Shown here in pieces: positions 1 through 7,403 of a stretch of 64,000 nt of DNA; the first letter of the stretch is position 1, and every line of letters starts with the position of its first letter. The notes beneath the pieces were generated by a model. The model did no database searches, had not been told where the DNA came from, and saw only the letters and a program-made list of their open reading frames with translations. A program made the translations under genes and the position numbers. The DNA is from RI-153 sp041391225 (lineage in GTDB: Bacteria; Chloroflexota; Anaerolineae; Caldilineales; Caldilineaceae), in contig JAWKOL010000012.1 in NCBI GenBank assembly GCA_041391225.1, forward strand, positions 1-64,000. The letters are read 5' to 3'.

Positions 1-49
1 AACTGACTCAAACAGACCCCGCGAGTATACCAGAGAAGCAAGCCGATGT

Positions 50-55
50 TATAAT
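50..55 (+). promoter_or_regulatory. Possible -10 element upstream of the M20 peptidase gene
   Basis: A perfect TATAAT lies 67 bases before the start codon at 123. No good -35 hexamer is visible 16 to 18 bases upstream, so this is only a candidate. The ribosome binding site AAGGAC lies about 8 bases before the ATG. Confidence 0.35.
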
Positions 56-122
56 CGCTGCCAATACCCAGAATTGCCTCCAAAACCGATTTACAAGCCA
101 CCATTCGTCAAGGACAGATCCC

Positions 123-1487
123 ATGCCCACCGATTCGACCTTACGAAAACTCTTCGATCTAGTCGATGAGCGCCGTGATGAACTGATCGATCTGCATCAA
201 CGGTTGGTGCAGTGCGCCACCGTCAACACAGGCGCCGCCGATAGCGGCAACGAAGTGGAAGCCTGCCGCATCCTGGCCAACTATTTCGAGCAACACGGCA
301 TCGATTCCACCACCGTGGAATCCGCCCCCACCCGCGGCAACCTCGTGGCCAAGATCGGCGACAGCAGCGGCAAGTCGCTGTTGCTCATGTCCCACGTCGA
401 CGTAGTGCCTGTGGAAGATGAGAAAGCGTGGAGCCATCCGCCTTTCGGCGCCGACATCGTCGACGGCAAGATCTGGGGCCGCGGTAGCGACGACGCCAAG
501 TCTCTGGCCTCTACCGGCGCGTTGGCGCTGACCCTGCTCAAGCGCGCCGGTGTACAGTTGGCCGGGGAACTGCGCTTCCTCGCCGCCGCCGACGAAGAGG
601 CGGGCGGCCGTTACGGCATCGGCTGGCTGGCGCGTAACCGTCCTGATTTGGTGGGGACGGACTATGCGATCAACGAGGGCGGTGGATCGCCGCTTTCCAC
701 CGACAGCGGTACAGCCTACATGATCTGTATCGGCGAAAAAGGACGGCTGGAAGCTCGTTTCACCTGTAGCGGACGCAGTGGTCATGGCGCAGGCCCGTGG
801 TTCGCCGACAACGCGCTCTACAAACTCTCGCAACTGCTGGAACGCATCCGCGCCTACCAGCCCGAAATTGACCTGCGCCTGCCCATCTTCCAGAACTTGC
901 AGCTTTTCGGCGTCGAGCAGGAAGTGACGGTGGACAACCTCGACGCTGTCCTCGCCGAGTTGCGAGAGCACAACCCGTCGATTGCGCGCTCGTTGCTGGC
1001 GCTGTCGCGCATGTCCGTAGCGCCGACGATGGTCACCGCAGGCATCAAATCCAACAGCATCCCGGCTACGGCTGTCCTCACCTGCGACATCCGCACCCTG
1101 CCGCACCAGGACGAAGCCTACGTGCGCGCCGAGTTGACCCGCCTGGCCGAGGGCATCGACGGCATCAGCCTGGAACTCGATGTCACTGCTACCGCCAACG
1201 CCTCACCCTACGACACCGAATTCGTGCAGCAGATCCAGCAGGCGACTGAGCTGGCTGTGGGCGACGACGGCATCCACTGGCTGCCGGGGCTGACGGTGGG
1301 TTTCACCGACTCGCGCGAGGTGCGCCCGCTGGGGACCGAGACCTACGGCTTTTCGCCGCTGCTGCCCGGCTCGAACACCGTGCGCACCGGCGTCCACGGT
1401 GTCGACGAATACTTCGAGATCGACAATCTGATCTTCCGCACCAAGATGCAGATCGCGCTGGCCGTGCTCACGCTGGGGGTGGCCTAG
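123..1487 (+). CDS. M20-family zinc metallopeptidase (dipeptidase/ArgE/DapE-like)
   Basis: Predicted cytoplasmic dizinc hydrolase cleaving a peptide or N-acyl amino acid bond. At 454 residues it has the usual M20 length. Visible metal and catalytic residues are His91 and Asp93 (motif SHVDVVP), the GRGSDD bridging aspartate near 123-124, and the catalytic/metal pair Glu158-Glu159 in ADEEAGG. A dimerisation (lid) domain follows at roughly 200-330, and a late HGVDE motif supplies the last histidine ligand. The ATG has an AAGGAC ribosome site. The next gene starts 3 bases after the stop, so the two are probably co-transcribed. The exact substrate cannot be read from the sequence. Confidence 0.9.
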   Translation: MPTDSTLRKLFDLVDERRDELIDLHQRLVQCATVNTGAADSGNEVEACRILANYFEQHGIDSTTVESAPTRGNLVAKIGDSSGKSLLLMSHVDVVPVEDEKAWSHPPFGADIVDGKIWGRGSDDAKSLASTGALALTLLKRAGVQLAGELRFLAAADEEAGGRYGIGWLARNRPDLVGTDYAINEGGGSPLSTDSGTAYMICIGEKGRLEARFTCSGRSGHGAGPWFADNALYKLSQLLERIRAYQPEIDLRLPIFQNLQLFGVEQEVTVDNLDAVLAELREHNPSIARSLLALSRMSVAPTMVTAGIKSNSIPATAVLTCDIRTLPHQDEAYVRAELTRLAEGIDGISLELDVTATANASPYDTEFVQQIQQATELAVGDDGIHWLPGLTVGFTDSREVRPLGTETYGFSPLLPGSNTVRTGVHGVDEYFEIDNLIFRTKMQIALAVLTLGVA

Positions 1488-1490
1488 CCC

Positions 1491-2525
1491 ATGTCCGCTC
1501 CCGTGAATCTGCTGATTGGATCGTATCTCGAACCCGAACTTGTGGCGCGCGTCGAAGCGGTGGATGCGCGTGTCCGCGTGCTCAATGAACCGGATCTGCT
1601 GGGCGCACCACGCTACATCGCCGACCATACGTCGCCTATCGAGCGCACACCAGAACAGAGAGAACGCTGGCACGCGTTGCTGTCCCAGGCCGAGGTGATG
1701 TTCGATTTTGATCGCGGCACGGTGAATCAACTGGCGCAGCTCGCGCCCAACCTCAAGTGGTTGCAGGCCACCAGCGCCGGGATCGGTCAACTCGTCAAGC
1801 AGTCGGGTTTGGCCGACACCGGCATCGTCTTCACCACTGCCAGCGGCGTCCACGCTACACCGTTGGCCGAGTACTGCCTGATGTCGATGCTGATGTTCAC
1901 CAAGCTGGCTTTTCACCTGGCCGCGGAGAAGGAACGCAAACACTGGGCGCGCTACTGCGCTGGCGAACTGCGCGGACAGACGCTGGCTGTGGTGGGGCTG
2001 GGCAATGTGGGCAGCGAAGTGGCGCGGCTGGCGCACAACGTGGGCATGCGCGTCGTCGGCACCAAGCGCCGCCCCGAGGGTGTCGATCCGCGTAGCCTGC
2101 ACGCCGATCATCTCTACGCGTGGACCGATCTGCACGCCATGTTGGGCGAGGCCGACTTCGTGGTGCTCATCGTCCCCCACACCGCGGAGACGACGAAGCT
2201 GATCGACGCCGCCGCCCTGGCTGCCATGAAGCCGGGTGCGGTGCTGATCAACATCGCCCGCGGCACCGTCGTTGACGAAGATGCCCTGATCGCGGCGTTG
2301 CGTTCCGGTCACCTGGGCGGCGCGGCGTTGGACGTCTTCGCGGTGGAGCCGTTGCCCGCCGAAAGTCCGCTGTGGGAGATGCCCAACGTGTTGATCAGCC
2401 CACATTCGGCCAGCACGGCGGCGCGCGAAAACGAGCGCATCGTCGATCTTTTTTGCGATAACCTGCGCCGCTACCTTGCCGGCGAACCGCTCCGCAATGT
2501 GCTGGACAAGGAGCGATTGTATTAG
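1491..2525 (+). CDS. D-2-hydroxyacid dehydrogenase family protein
   Basis: NAD(P)-dependent oxidoreductase of the D-isomer-specific 2-hydroxyacid dehydrogenase family, 344 residues. The nucleotide-binding motif VVGLGNVGSEVA sits at about 167-178. The catalytic region includes NIARGTVVDEDAL, which carries the conserved Arg, and SPHSAS, which carries the catalytic His. The N-terminal part is the divergent substrate domain, with an LQATSAGIGQL loop typical of the phosphoglycerate-dehydrogenase-like subgroup. It starts 3 bases after the M20 peptidase stop, suggesting an operon. The physiological 2-hydroxyacid is unknown. Confidence 0.88.
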   Translation: MSAPVNLLIGSYLEPELVARVEAVDARVRVLNEPDLLGAPRYIADHTSPIERTPEQRERWHALLSQAEVMFDFDRGTVNQLAQLAPNLKWLQATSAGIGQLVKQSGLADTGIVFTTASGVHATPLAEYCLMSMLMFTKLAFHLAAEKERKHWARYCAGELRGQTLAVVGLGNVGSEVARLAHNVGMRVVGTKRRPEGVDPRSLHADHLYAWTDLHAMLGEADFVVLIVPHTAETTKLIDAAALAAMKPGAVLINIARGTVVDEDALIAALRSGHLGGAALDVFAVEPLPAESPLWEMPNVLISPHSASTAARENERIVDLFCDNLRRYLAGEPLRNVLDKERLY

Positions 2526-2542
2526 GAGATTTCAGAAATCTA

Positions 2543-2683
2543 TTGATCCACGAAGGCACACGAAGCACCACGAAGAGGAGAAGAGAGGGACACGGATTTC
2601 AGGATTCCCAGGACAGCAGAGCGGAAAAGCTTTCTGCTTGTTCTTTTCTGCCTTCGTGTCTCTTCGTGTGCCTTCGTGGATCA
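2543..2683 (+). repeat. Palindromic intergenic repeat, family A copy 1
   Basis: About 141 bases bounded by inverted ends TGATCCACGAAGGCACACG and its complement. The interior carries GAGAGGGACACGGATTTCAG followed by a CAGGAC motif. It begins 17 bases after the dehydrogenase stop codon. Related copies lie at 6440-6691, 9374-9503 and 29768-29977. It has the look of a REP/MITE-like non-coding element; no transposase is nearby. Confidence 0.85.
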
Positions 2684-2740
2684 TTTTTTCTCTGGTTTCT
2701 GCTTAGCGTCTACGTCCACCCCACCCCGAGGAGGAGACCG

Positions 2741-3339
2741 ATGGCAATATCCATAAGGACTGGCACAGACACCGATCCGTCGCTTACTGCGGTTGACCAT
2801 GACGAGGTCCGCTTGCTGGCGGAGCGCTATGGTCAACCGCATTGCCGCACGTATGACATCGTGGCTGACGCACACCTGCGCCAACAGCGTTGGCGCGCCG
2901 CGACCGGCGCAGGAGGTCGTCTTCGCCATCCGCCAGCCCAACGGCAAGATCCTGTTGCACACAAAACCCCAATACGAAGAACGCTTCTACCGTCTGCCCT
3001 CGGGCGGCATTCGTCCGTTTGAGCCGGTGGAAGATGCGTTGCTTTGCGTGAAGTCAAAGAAGAGACCGGCCAGATCGTCAGTGTGCGCCGTTTCGTGGGT
3101 CTTTTCAACTGCCGTTTTCACCGCCGCAGCGACACCGCCATGTTCGCCAGCTACATCTTCTACCTGGAAAGCACACCGCCGAGCTTAACGCCACCGATAC
3201 CGACGAGATCGCCGGTTACCAGTTCGTGGCCCCCGAGCATCTGGGTCACGTTGCCCTGGCCCTGCGCAGCCTGCTGGTCCGCGCAGGCGTTAGGGCTATT
3301 GGCGTTCGCTGGCGCACGATCTGGTATATCGGTTTTTGA
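2741..3339 (+). pseudogene. Nudix hydrolase, split by at least three frameshifts
   Basis: Reading across frames gives a continuous Nudix protein of about 195 residues. The start is ATG 2741, preceded by GAGGAGGAG. The Nudix box GGIRPFEPVEDALL-REVKEETG is clear (GX5EX7REXXEEXG), but the frame changes inside it near 3040, between ALL and REVKEE. Other shifts lie near 2900 (before VVFAIRQPNGKILLHT) and near 3175 (before the C-terminal segment DEIAGYQFVAPEHLGHVALA). The C-terminal frame ends with TGA at 3337-3339. Such proteins hydrolyse nucleoside diphosphates linked to another moiety. Residue conservation in every frame suggests sequencing indels or very recent inactivation. Confidence 0.8.
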
Positions 3340-3350
3340 CGTGTGCGGAA

Positions 3351-3388
3351 GATTGGGGATTGGGATCGGGGACTGGGTTGAGCAGGTA
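3351..3388 (+). repeat. GATTGGGGACTGGG-type intergenic repeat (family D)
   Basis: A short G-rich direct repeat built from GATTGGG and GGGACTGGG units, just after the Nudix stop. Related blocks occur at 6003-6138, 7367-7400, 8719-8783 and 12258-12300. Confidence 0.6.
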
Positions 3389-3422
3389 GTTTCTGGATTG
3401 GTTTGATGAATTTGTGTAGACG

Positions 3423-3470
3423 AAGATGATGGGATGATGATCCTGGACACGATCATCATCCCATCATCTT
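3423..3470 (+). repeat. Perfect 20-bp inverted repeat (family B), terminator-like
   Basis: Arms of 20 bases, AAGATGATGGGATGATGATC and its exact complement, separated by 8 bases. Related ATGATGGGATGATGA palindromes occur at 13040-13116 and 16587-16657. It could act as a 3' stem-loop for the Nudix gene. There is no clear T run. Confidence 0.8.
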
Positions 3471-3485
3471 CTAGCCACCTGACTA

Positions 3486-3533
3486 GTTTGCAACACAAAC
3501 CGATTTGTTGTATAGTTAGTTTGTATTGCAAAC
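3486..3533 (+). promoter_or_regulatory. Promoter embedded in an inverted-repeat operator
   Basis: Arms GTTTGCAACACAAAC (3486-3500) and GTTTGTATTGCAAAC (3519-3533) are complementary at 14 of 15 positions. A sigma70-like promoter overlaps them: TTGCAA at 3488-3493, a 17-base spacer, and TATAGT at 3511-3516. The left arm covers the -35 box and the right arm covers the expected start point, as expected for a repressor operator. The downstream operon encodes a winged-helix regulator, the obvious candidate for autoregulation. Confidence 0.65.
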
Positions 3534-3572
3534 TTTTGTGTTTTTGTTTGCTACAGAAAAGGAGTGGTTATT

Positions 3573-4253
3573 GTGCAACAGATCAACAACGACAGCCTGC
3601 AAAAGCGGCTCTACCAGCACGCGTTTATGGACGGCGTCTCGGAACTGGCGATAGGCGTATGGCTGGCAGGCTTGGGGCTTTACTATTTCCTGGACAGGAT
3701 CTTCGATACCAATTTCTTTTACATCTACCTGGTGTTGATGTCGCTGCTGCCTGTGTTGCTGGGGCCGGCGACGCGCTTTGTCAAGCAGCGCATCACGGCG
3801 CCGCGCATCGGCTATGTCCGTTTCCCCAAACAGCGCACACAGGCACAGCGGAAGCGCAAAGCCATCTCCGGCGGCATTGCCGGGTTGGTGCTGGGCGCGT
3901 TGATTGGGTTTGTGGTGGCTGTGAATCAGTCGCCCGACGCTGGGTTGATGGGGCTGCTCAACTGGGTGCCGTTGTTCATGGGGACGGTGTTCGCTGCGGC
4001 CTTCATCTACTCGGGGATTCGCTATGAGATCCGGCGCTTCTACGTGGTGAGCGCGCTGATCTTCGCGGCCGCGGTGGCGACGGTGGTGCTCAATCCTGGG
4101 CCGGTGGAAGGGATTGTCATCTTCTCGGCGCTGGCGGGGGCGTTGCTGATTGCCAGCGGCGGCAGCACGATGTTCCTCTTTGTGCGCCGCTACCCGGTGG
4201 TAAAAGATGCCGACATGGGCGTCGCGCAGGACGATGGAGATGAAGCTCCATGA
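3573..4253 (+). CDS. Conserved multi-pass membrane protein, unknown function
   Basis: About 226 residues with five to six predicted membrane segments (for example ELAIGVWLAGLGLYYFL, FYIYLVLMSLLPVLLG, GGIAGLVLGALIGFVVA, FMGTVFAAAFIYSGI and a C-terminal FSALAGALLIASGGST). A basic cytoplasmic loop, KQRTQAQRKRK, lies near the middle. GTG at 3573 is preferred over GTG at 3564 because AGGAG at 3560-3564 then has an 8-base spacing. It overlaps the next gene by ATGA, so the pair is translationally coupled to a winged-helix regulator. I do not recognise a catalytic motif. Membrane-protein/regulator pairs of this kind are common, but the role is unknown. Confidence 0.8.
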   Translation: MQQINNDSLQKRLYQHAFMDGVSELAIGVWLAGLGLYYFLDRIFDTNFFYIYLVLMSLLPVLLGPATRFVKQRITAPRIGYVRFPKQRTQAQRKRKAISGGIAGLVLGALIGFVVAVNQSPDAGLMGLLNWVPLFMGTVFAAAFIYSGIRYEIRRFYVVSALIFAAAVATVVLNPGPVEGIVIFSALAGALLIASGGSTMFLFVRRYPVVKDADMGVAQDDGDEAP

Positions 4254-4555
4254 ACGGATCCAACCTGCGCGACTTGACCGACCTGGATCGGGTGATCCAC
4301 GAGCCGGCGCGGCTGCTGATCGTGTCCTATCTGGCGTTGGTGGAGGAGGCCGACTTCCTCTTCCTCCTCCACGAGACGGATTTGACGCGTGGCAATCTGT
4401 CTTCGCATTTGAGCAAGCTGGAAGAGGCCGGCTATGTGGAGATCGAAAAAGGGTTCGTGGGCAAGAAACCACAGACGCTCTGTCGCATCACCCCGGCTGG
4501 GCGCGACGCCCTCCAACAGTATCGACACGTGCTCAAGGCCGCGCTGGCGCTTTGA
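4250..4555 (+). CDS. Winged-helix transcriptional regulator (HTH_34 type)
   Basis: A 101-residue single-domain regulator matching the MarR/ArsR-like winged-helix DNA-binding family. It has the helix segment HEPARLLIVSYLALV, the recognition-helix region TRGNLSSHLSKLEEAGYVEIEK and the wing GKKPQTLCRITPAGRDAL. The start codon overlaps the stop of the upstream membrane protein (ATGA), so both come from the promoter at 3486-3533. It is a good candidate to bind the palindrome there and repress its own operon. No sensor domain is visible, so the effector is unknown. Confidence 0.85.
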   Translation: MNGSNLRDLTDLDRVIHEPARLLIVSYLALVEEADFLFLLHETDLTRGNLSSHLSKLEEAGYVEIEKGFVGKKPQTLCRITPAGRDALQQYRHVLKAALAL

Positions 4556-4569
4556 TGCAGAGGCTTGTG

Positions 4570-4626
4570 ACACGGATTGGAAAGAACACGGATCAGAAGA
4601 AATTCTGTGTTCCTTCCAATCCGTGT
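4570..4626 (+). repeat. 20-bp inverted repeat after the winged-helix gene
   Basis: Arms starting ACACGGATTGGAA (4570-4589) and their complement at 4607-4626 match at 19 of 20 positions with a 17-base loop. The stretch 4556-4981 has no gene and holds four consecutive inverted repeats, of which this is the first. Confidence 0.7.
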
Positions 4627-4656
4627 TTACAGATCTTCGATCACAAGTTCCCTGCG

Positions 4657-4715
4657 AAAAGTCCGACTTCTGTGTGATTTGCGGTTGCTCCCCTCCTGAG
4701 AGAAGTCGGACTTTT
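4657..4715 (+). terminator. Bidirectional terminator-like palindrome
   Basis: Perfect 15-base arms AAAAGTCCGACTTCT (4657-4671) and AGAAGTCGGACTTTT (4701-4715), loop 29 bases, with A and T runs at the outer ends. It could terminate transcription from either side, although the loop is long. Confidence 0.5.
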
Positions 4716-4812
4716 GCGCTTGAGCGACCTTTTTGCAGTAGAGTCACAGATTAAACGGATTATCAGAAGACTTTCGGAGATTACTGAGGCGCTGTATAGT
4801 TGGAACGGAGAA

Positions 4813-4844
4813 AACCCGCCAGTTTACAGAAAACCTGGCGGGTT
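4813..4844 (+). terminator. 10-bp GC-rich hairpin AACCCGCCAG/CTGGCGGGTT
   Basis: Perfect arms 4813-4822 and 4835-4844 with a 12-base A/T-rich loop. It is a plausible intrinsic terminator stem lying between the winged-helix gene and the dehydrogenase gene, but the downstream T run is poor. Confidence 0.45.
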
Positions 4845-4869
4845 GGCATGTCTGCACAATCTCACCGAA

Positions 4870-4958
4870 GAATCTATCCGTAAATTCACAGCAGCCCAGC
4901 GAAGTTGCCTCATTCCGAGCAGACGTCGCGCTGCACACTGTAATTTGCGGATAGATTC
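4870..4958 (+). promoter_or_regulatory. Long nested hairpin directly upstream of the dehydrogenase ribosome site
   Basis: Outer arms of 17 bases (GAATCTATCCGTAAATT at 4870-4886 and its partner at 4942-4958) pair fully in RNA with one U-G. Inside, ACAG/CTGT and CAGCG/CGCTG form further stems. The hairpin ends about 13 bases before the AAAGGAG ribosome site of the gene at 4982. It could be a structured 5' leader or another palindromic repeat. Confidence 0.45.
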
Positions 4959-4981
4959 CAGACCAACAAAAGGAGCAGATC

Positions 4982-6016
4982 TTGAACGCGCAGCAAGTTG
5001 TGGTAGCTGGGCCGCACGATGCAGCCGTACAGACGGTGGCGCTCTCCGACGCGCCGCTTGGGATCAACGAGTTGATCGTCGACACTGAGGTGACATTCAT
5101 CAGCACAGGGACGGAACTTGCCATCTACACCGGGCGTGAGCCACGCGCCTTCGAGCCGGGCCAGTGGTGTACGTTCCCCTTCCAGTCTGGCTATGCGAAT
5201 GTGGGGATTGTGCGGGAGGTGGGCGCCGGGGTGAAACGCGTCAAGCCGGGGGAGCGAGTCTTCACCTACGGCAAACACGGCTCGGTGATCCGCTACAACC
5301 AGGATCGGCTGGTCGTCGGCGTCCCCGAGGGTTTGGATTCGGTGACGGTCGCCGCATCGCGCATGGCCGGCGTGGCGATGACCGCCCCCATCGTGGCCGA
5401 TCTGCACCAGGCGCAGACGGTGGCGATCTTCGGGCTGGGGCTGGTGGGCAATCTGGCAGGGCAGATGTTCGGCATCCGCGGCTGCCGCGTCATCGGCGTG
5501 GACCCGGTGGCGTCGCGGCGGGCGCTGGCCGAGCGATGCGGGATTCCCGTGACCGTGGGCGGTAGCGAAGACGAGGTACAGCAGTTCATTTTGGACCAGA
5601 CCAACGGCCACGGCGCGGACATCACCATCGACGCCGTGGGGCATAGCGCGGTGGTGCGGCAGGCGCTGCGGGCAACGGCGCGCTACGGCCAGGTGATCAT
5701 CCTCGGGTCGCCGCGTGTGCCGGTGCAGGGCGATCTCACCGAGTTGCTGTCGGACATTCACCTGCGCTTCATCACCGTGCGCGGCGCGCTGGAGTGGCAG
5801 GTCCCCATGTACCCCGACGCCGGCAACCACATCTCGCAATACAGCAAACAGCAGACCATTTTCGACTGGATCCAGCGCGGCCTGCTCCACGTCGAGCCGC
5901 TGATCTCGCACCGCCTACCCGCAACCGAGATCACCACAGCCTACGAAGGTCTTTTCCGCGAGCCGGAGACATACACCGGCGTGGCGCTGTTGTGGAGATT
6001 TGGGACTGGGGATTAG
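4982..6016 (+). CDS. Zinc-type alcohol dehydrogenase-like (MDR family) oxidoreductase
   Basis: Medium-chain dehydrogenase/reductase, 344 residues. The N-terminal GroES-like domain contains ISTGTELAIYTGREP and the loop YANVGIVREVGAGVKRVKPGERV. The Rossmann motif AIFGLGLVGNLAGQMF is at about 151-166, followed by acidic Asp in VIGVDPVASRR, suggesting NAD(H). The usual structural-zinc cysteine quartet is not visible. The start is TTG at 4982 with AAAGGAG 6 to 8 bases upstream. The last residues, FGTGD, are encoded by a family D repeat, so the native C-terminus may have been altered by that repeat. Related proteins act on sugar-derived alcohols, but the substrate is not determined here. Confidence 0.82.
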   Translation: MNAQQVVVAGPHDAAVQTVALSDAPLGINELIVDTEVTFISTGTELAIYTGREPRAFEPGQWCTFPFQSGYANVGIVREVGAGVKRVKPGERVFTYGKHGSVIRYNQDRLVVGVPEGLDSVTVAASRMAGVAMTAPIVADLHQAQTVAIFGLGLVGNLAGQMFGIRGCRVIGVDPVASRRALAERCGIPVTVGGSEDEVQQFILDQTNGHGADITIDAVGHSAVVRQALRATARYGQVIILGSPRVPVQGDLTELLSDIHLRFITVRGALEWQVPMYPDAGNHISQYSKQQTIFDWIQRGLLHVEPLISHRLPATEITTAYEGLFREPETYTGVALLWRFGTGD

Positions 6017-6138
6017 GGACTGGGGATTGGGTCGAGTGAACTGGCTATTGATTGGCTGAAATCATGGTAGAAAAGCGATTAGGGGATTGGGGGGATTTCA
6101 GATCAAGTGCGACCTGAAATCCCCCAATCCCCAGTCCC
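6003..6138 (+). repeat. Family D G-rich repeats with an inverted copy
   Basis: Tandem GGGACTGGGGATTAG units at 6003-6032 are followed by an inverted pair: GATTAGGGGATTGGGGGG-like sequence near 6077-6101 and its complement at 6113-6138. The block separates convergent genes ending at 6016 and 6145. Confidence 0.6.
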
Positions 6139-6144
6139 CAACTC

Positions 6145-6327
6145 CTATTTCTTCGCCGTATTGATCCTGAACGGCAGGTAGAGCGGGCAGAAGCGGACCA
6201 GGCCAGTGGCGATGAAGATGATGCCGAGTGCGCCCCACCAGCTTTGAAAGTAGAAACCCAGCGCGATGACAATGACGCCAAGGACAATGCGCAGCCAGCG
6301 ATCCGTGGAGCCAACGTTGAGTGTCAT
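6145..6327 (-). CDS. DUF2892-type small inner-membrane protein
   Basis: A 60-residue protein with two hydrophobic segments, LRIVLGVIVIALGFYF and GALGIIFIATGLVRFCPLY, of the YgaP-like DUF2892 family. ATG at 6327 is chosen because GGGGGAGA precedes it; an in-frame upstream Met at 6351 lacks this. The conserved cysteine in RFCPLY is present. It lies downstream of a Crp/Fnr-type regulator on the same strand, a pairing often seen where such proteins respond to nitrosative or sulfur stress. That role is inference. Confidence 0.75.
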   Translation of the reverse strand: MTLNVGSTDRWLRIVLGVIVIALGFYFQSWWGALGIIFIATGLVRFCPLYLPFRINTAKK

Positions 6328-6439
6328 AGTGATCTCCCCCTGTGTGTGCATGTTGATTCAATGAGTACGTCGATGGTTACAACATAGCACGGGGAATCCT
6401 CTTTGTCGGTGACTGAAGTCACGCAGAGACGGCAGAATT

Positions 6440-6691
6440 TGATCCACGAAGGCACACAAAGGAGCACGAAGAAGAGCAAGACAGAAGAGATCCACGGATT
6501 AAACGGATTTTGGGGATTCAGAAGGAGAACTGAGGAGAAACCAGAGAAAAATGATCCACGAAGGCACACGAAGATACATGAAGGCAGAAAAGAACAGACA
6601 GAAGGCTTTTTCGCTCTGCCGTCCTGGTAATCCTGAAATCCGTGTCCCTCTCTTCTCCTCTTTCTCTGCCTTCGTGTGCCTTCGTGGATCA
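6440..6691 (-). repeat. Palindromic intergenic repeat, family A copy 2 (double head)
   Basis: The inverted ends TGATCCACGAAGG and their complement bound 252 bases. A second internal head starts at 6552, so the block looks like one full copy (6552-6691) plus an adjoining partial copy. It ends 6 bases from the stop of the Crp/Fnr gene, in the same orientation relative to that gene as copy 1 is to its gene. Confidence 0.8.
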
Positions 6692-6697
6692 ATTCTG

Positions 6698-7360
6698 CTA
6701 CGCTGGTTCGGCGAACTCGCGCAGTGAATCGCGATCTTCGATGTGGATGACGCCGCGTTCGAGGCGCACCCATCCATGTTTCTCGAACTGTTTGAGGATG
6801 CGGCTGACGACTTCGCGCACGCTGCCCAGTTCGTTGGCAAGCTGCTGGTGCGTGGTTTCGAGGACGGTGGGACGTTCGGACAGCAGCGCGGCCAGACGTT
6901 GATCGAGGCGACGAAAGGCGATCTCTTCGATCAACGTCATGAGGTTGGTCATGCGTGCGCCGAAGAGATCGAAGATGAGGTGACGGAAGTCTGCCGAGCG
7001 ATCCAGCAGTTCGGCGAAGACAGGGCGAGCGATGACGTAGCCCACCACGTCCTCTTCCACGAGGCCGCGGGCGGGGTAGACATTGTTGCCCAGCAGGCAG
7101 CTCACCGTGAGGATGCAGCTTTGCCCGCGTTCCACGCTGTACAGGTAGATCTCCCGTTCTTCCCCAGGCCGAAAAACCCGCACCGATCCACTGGTCACCA
7201 GCAGAAAGAGCGAGCAGGGCGCGTCCACGTCGAAAAGGACCGTCCCCGCGGGCGCTTCGACGCGCTGCGCGTTGCGCGCCAGCGTCTCACGCAGCAGCGG
7301 CGAAAGGCCAGAGAGTACGGGGTATGCGGAGAAGAGTTCGTCGAGTGAAGGTGTGGTCAT
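6698..7360 (-). CDS. Crp/Fnr-family transcriptional regulator
   Basis: A 220-residue regulator with an N-terminal cyclic-nucleotide-binding-like beta barrel (about 15-130) and a C-terminal helix-turn-helix. The HTH_Crp segment TTHQQLANELGSVREVVSRILKQF sits near 168-191, followed by a wing. A lone Cys pair in SCILTVSCLLGNN could matter for redox or metal sensing, but there is no Fnr-type four-cysteine cluster. It lies upstream of the DUF2892 gene on the same strand and next to family A repeats. The ligand is unknown. The start ATG at 7360 has only a weak ribosome site. Confidence 0.88.
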   Translation of the reverse strand: MTTPSLDELFSAYPVLSGLSPLLRETLARNAQRVEAPAGTVLFDVDAPCSLFLLVTSGSVRVFRPGEEREIYLYSVERGQSCILTVSCLLGNNVYPARGLVEEDVVGYVIARPVFAELLDRSADFRHLIFDLFGARMTNLMTLIEEIAFRRLDQRLAALLSERPTVLETTHQQLANELGSVREVVSRILKQFEKHGWVRLERGVIHIEDRDSLREFAEPA

Positions 7361-7366
7361 GGTAGA

Positions 7367-7400
7367 GAGATTGGGCGATTATGGGATTGGGCGATTGGGC
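7367..7400 (+). repeat. GATTGGGCGATT tandem repeat
   Basis: Three near-identical GATTGGGCGATT-like units in the short gap between the Crp/Fnr start and the stop of the serine hydrolase gene. Confidence 0.55.
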
Positions 7401-7403
7401 TCC

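Noticed and set aside
159..1106. 315-codon minus-strand frame opposite the M20 peptidase
   Set aside because: It is an antisense shadow rich in Arg, His, Gly and Gln, without recognisable motifs.
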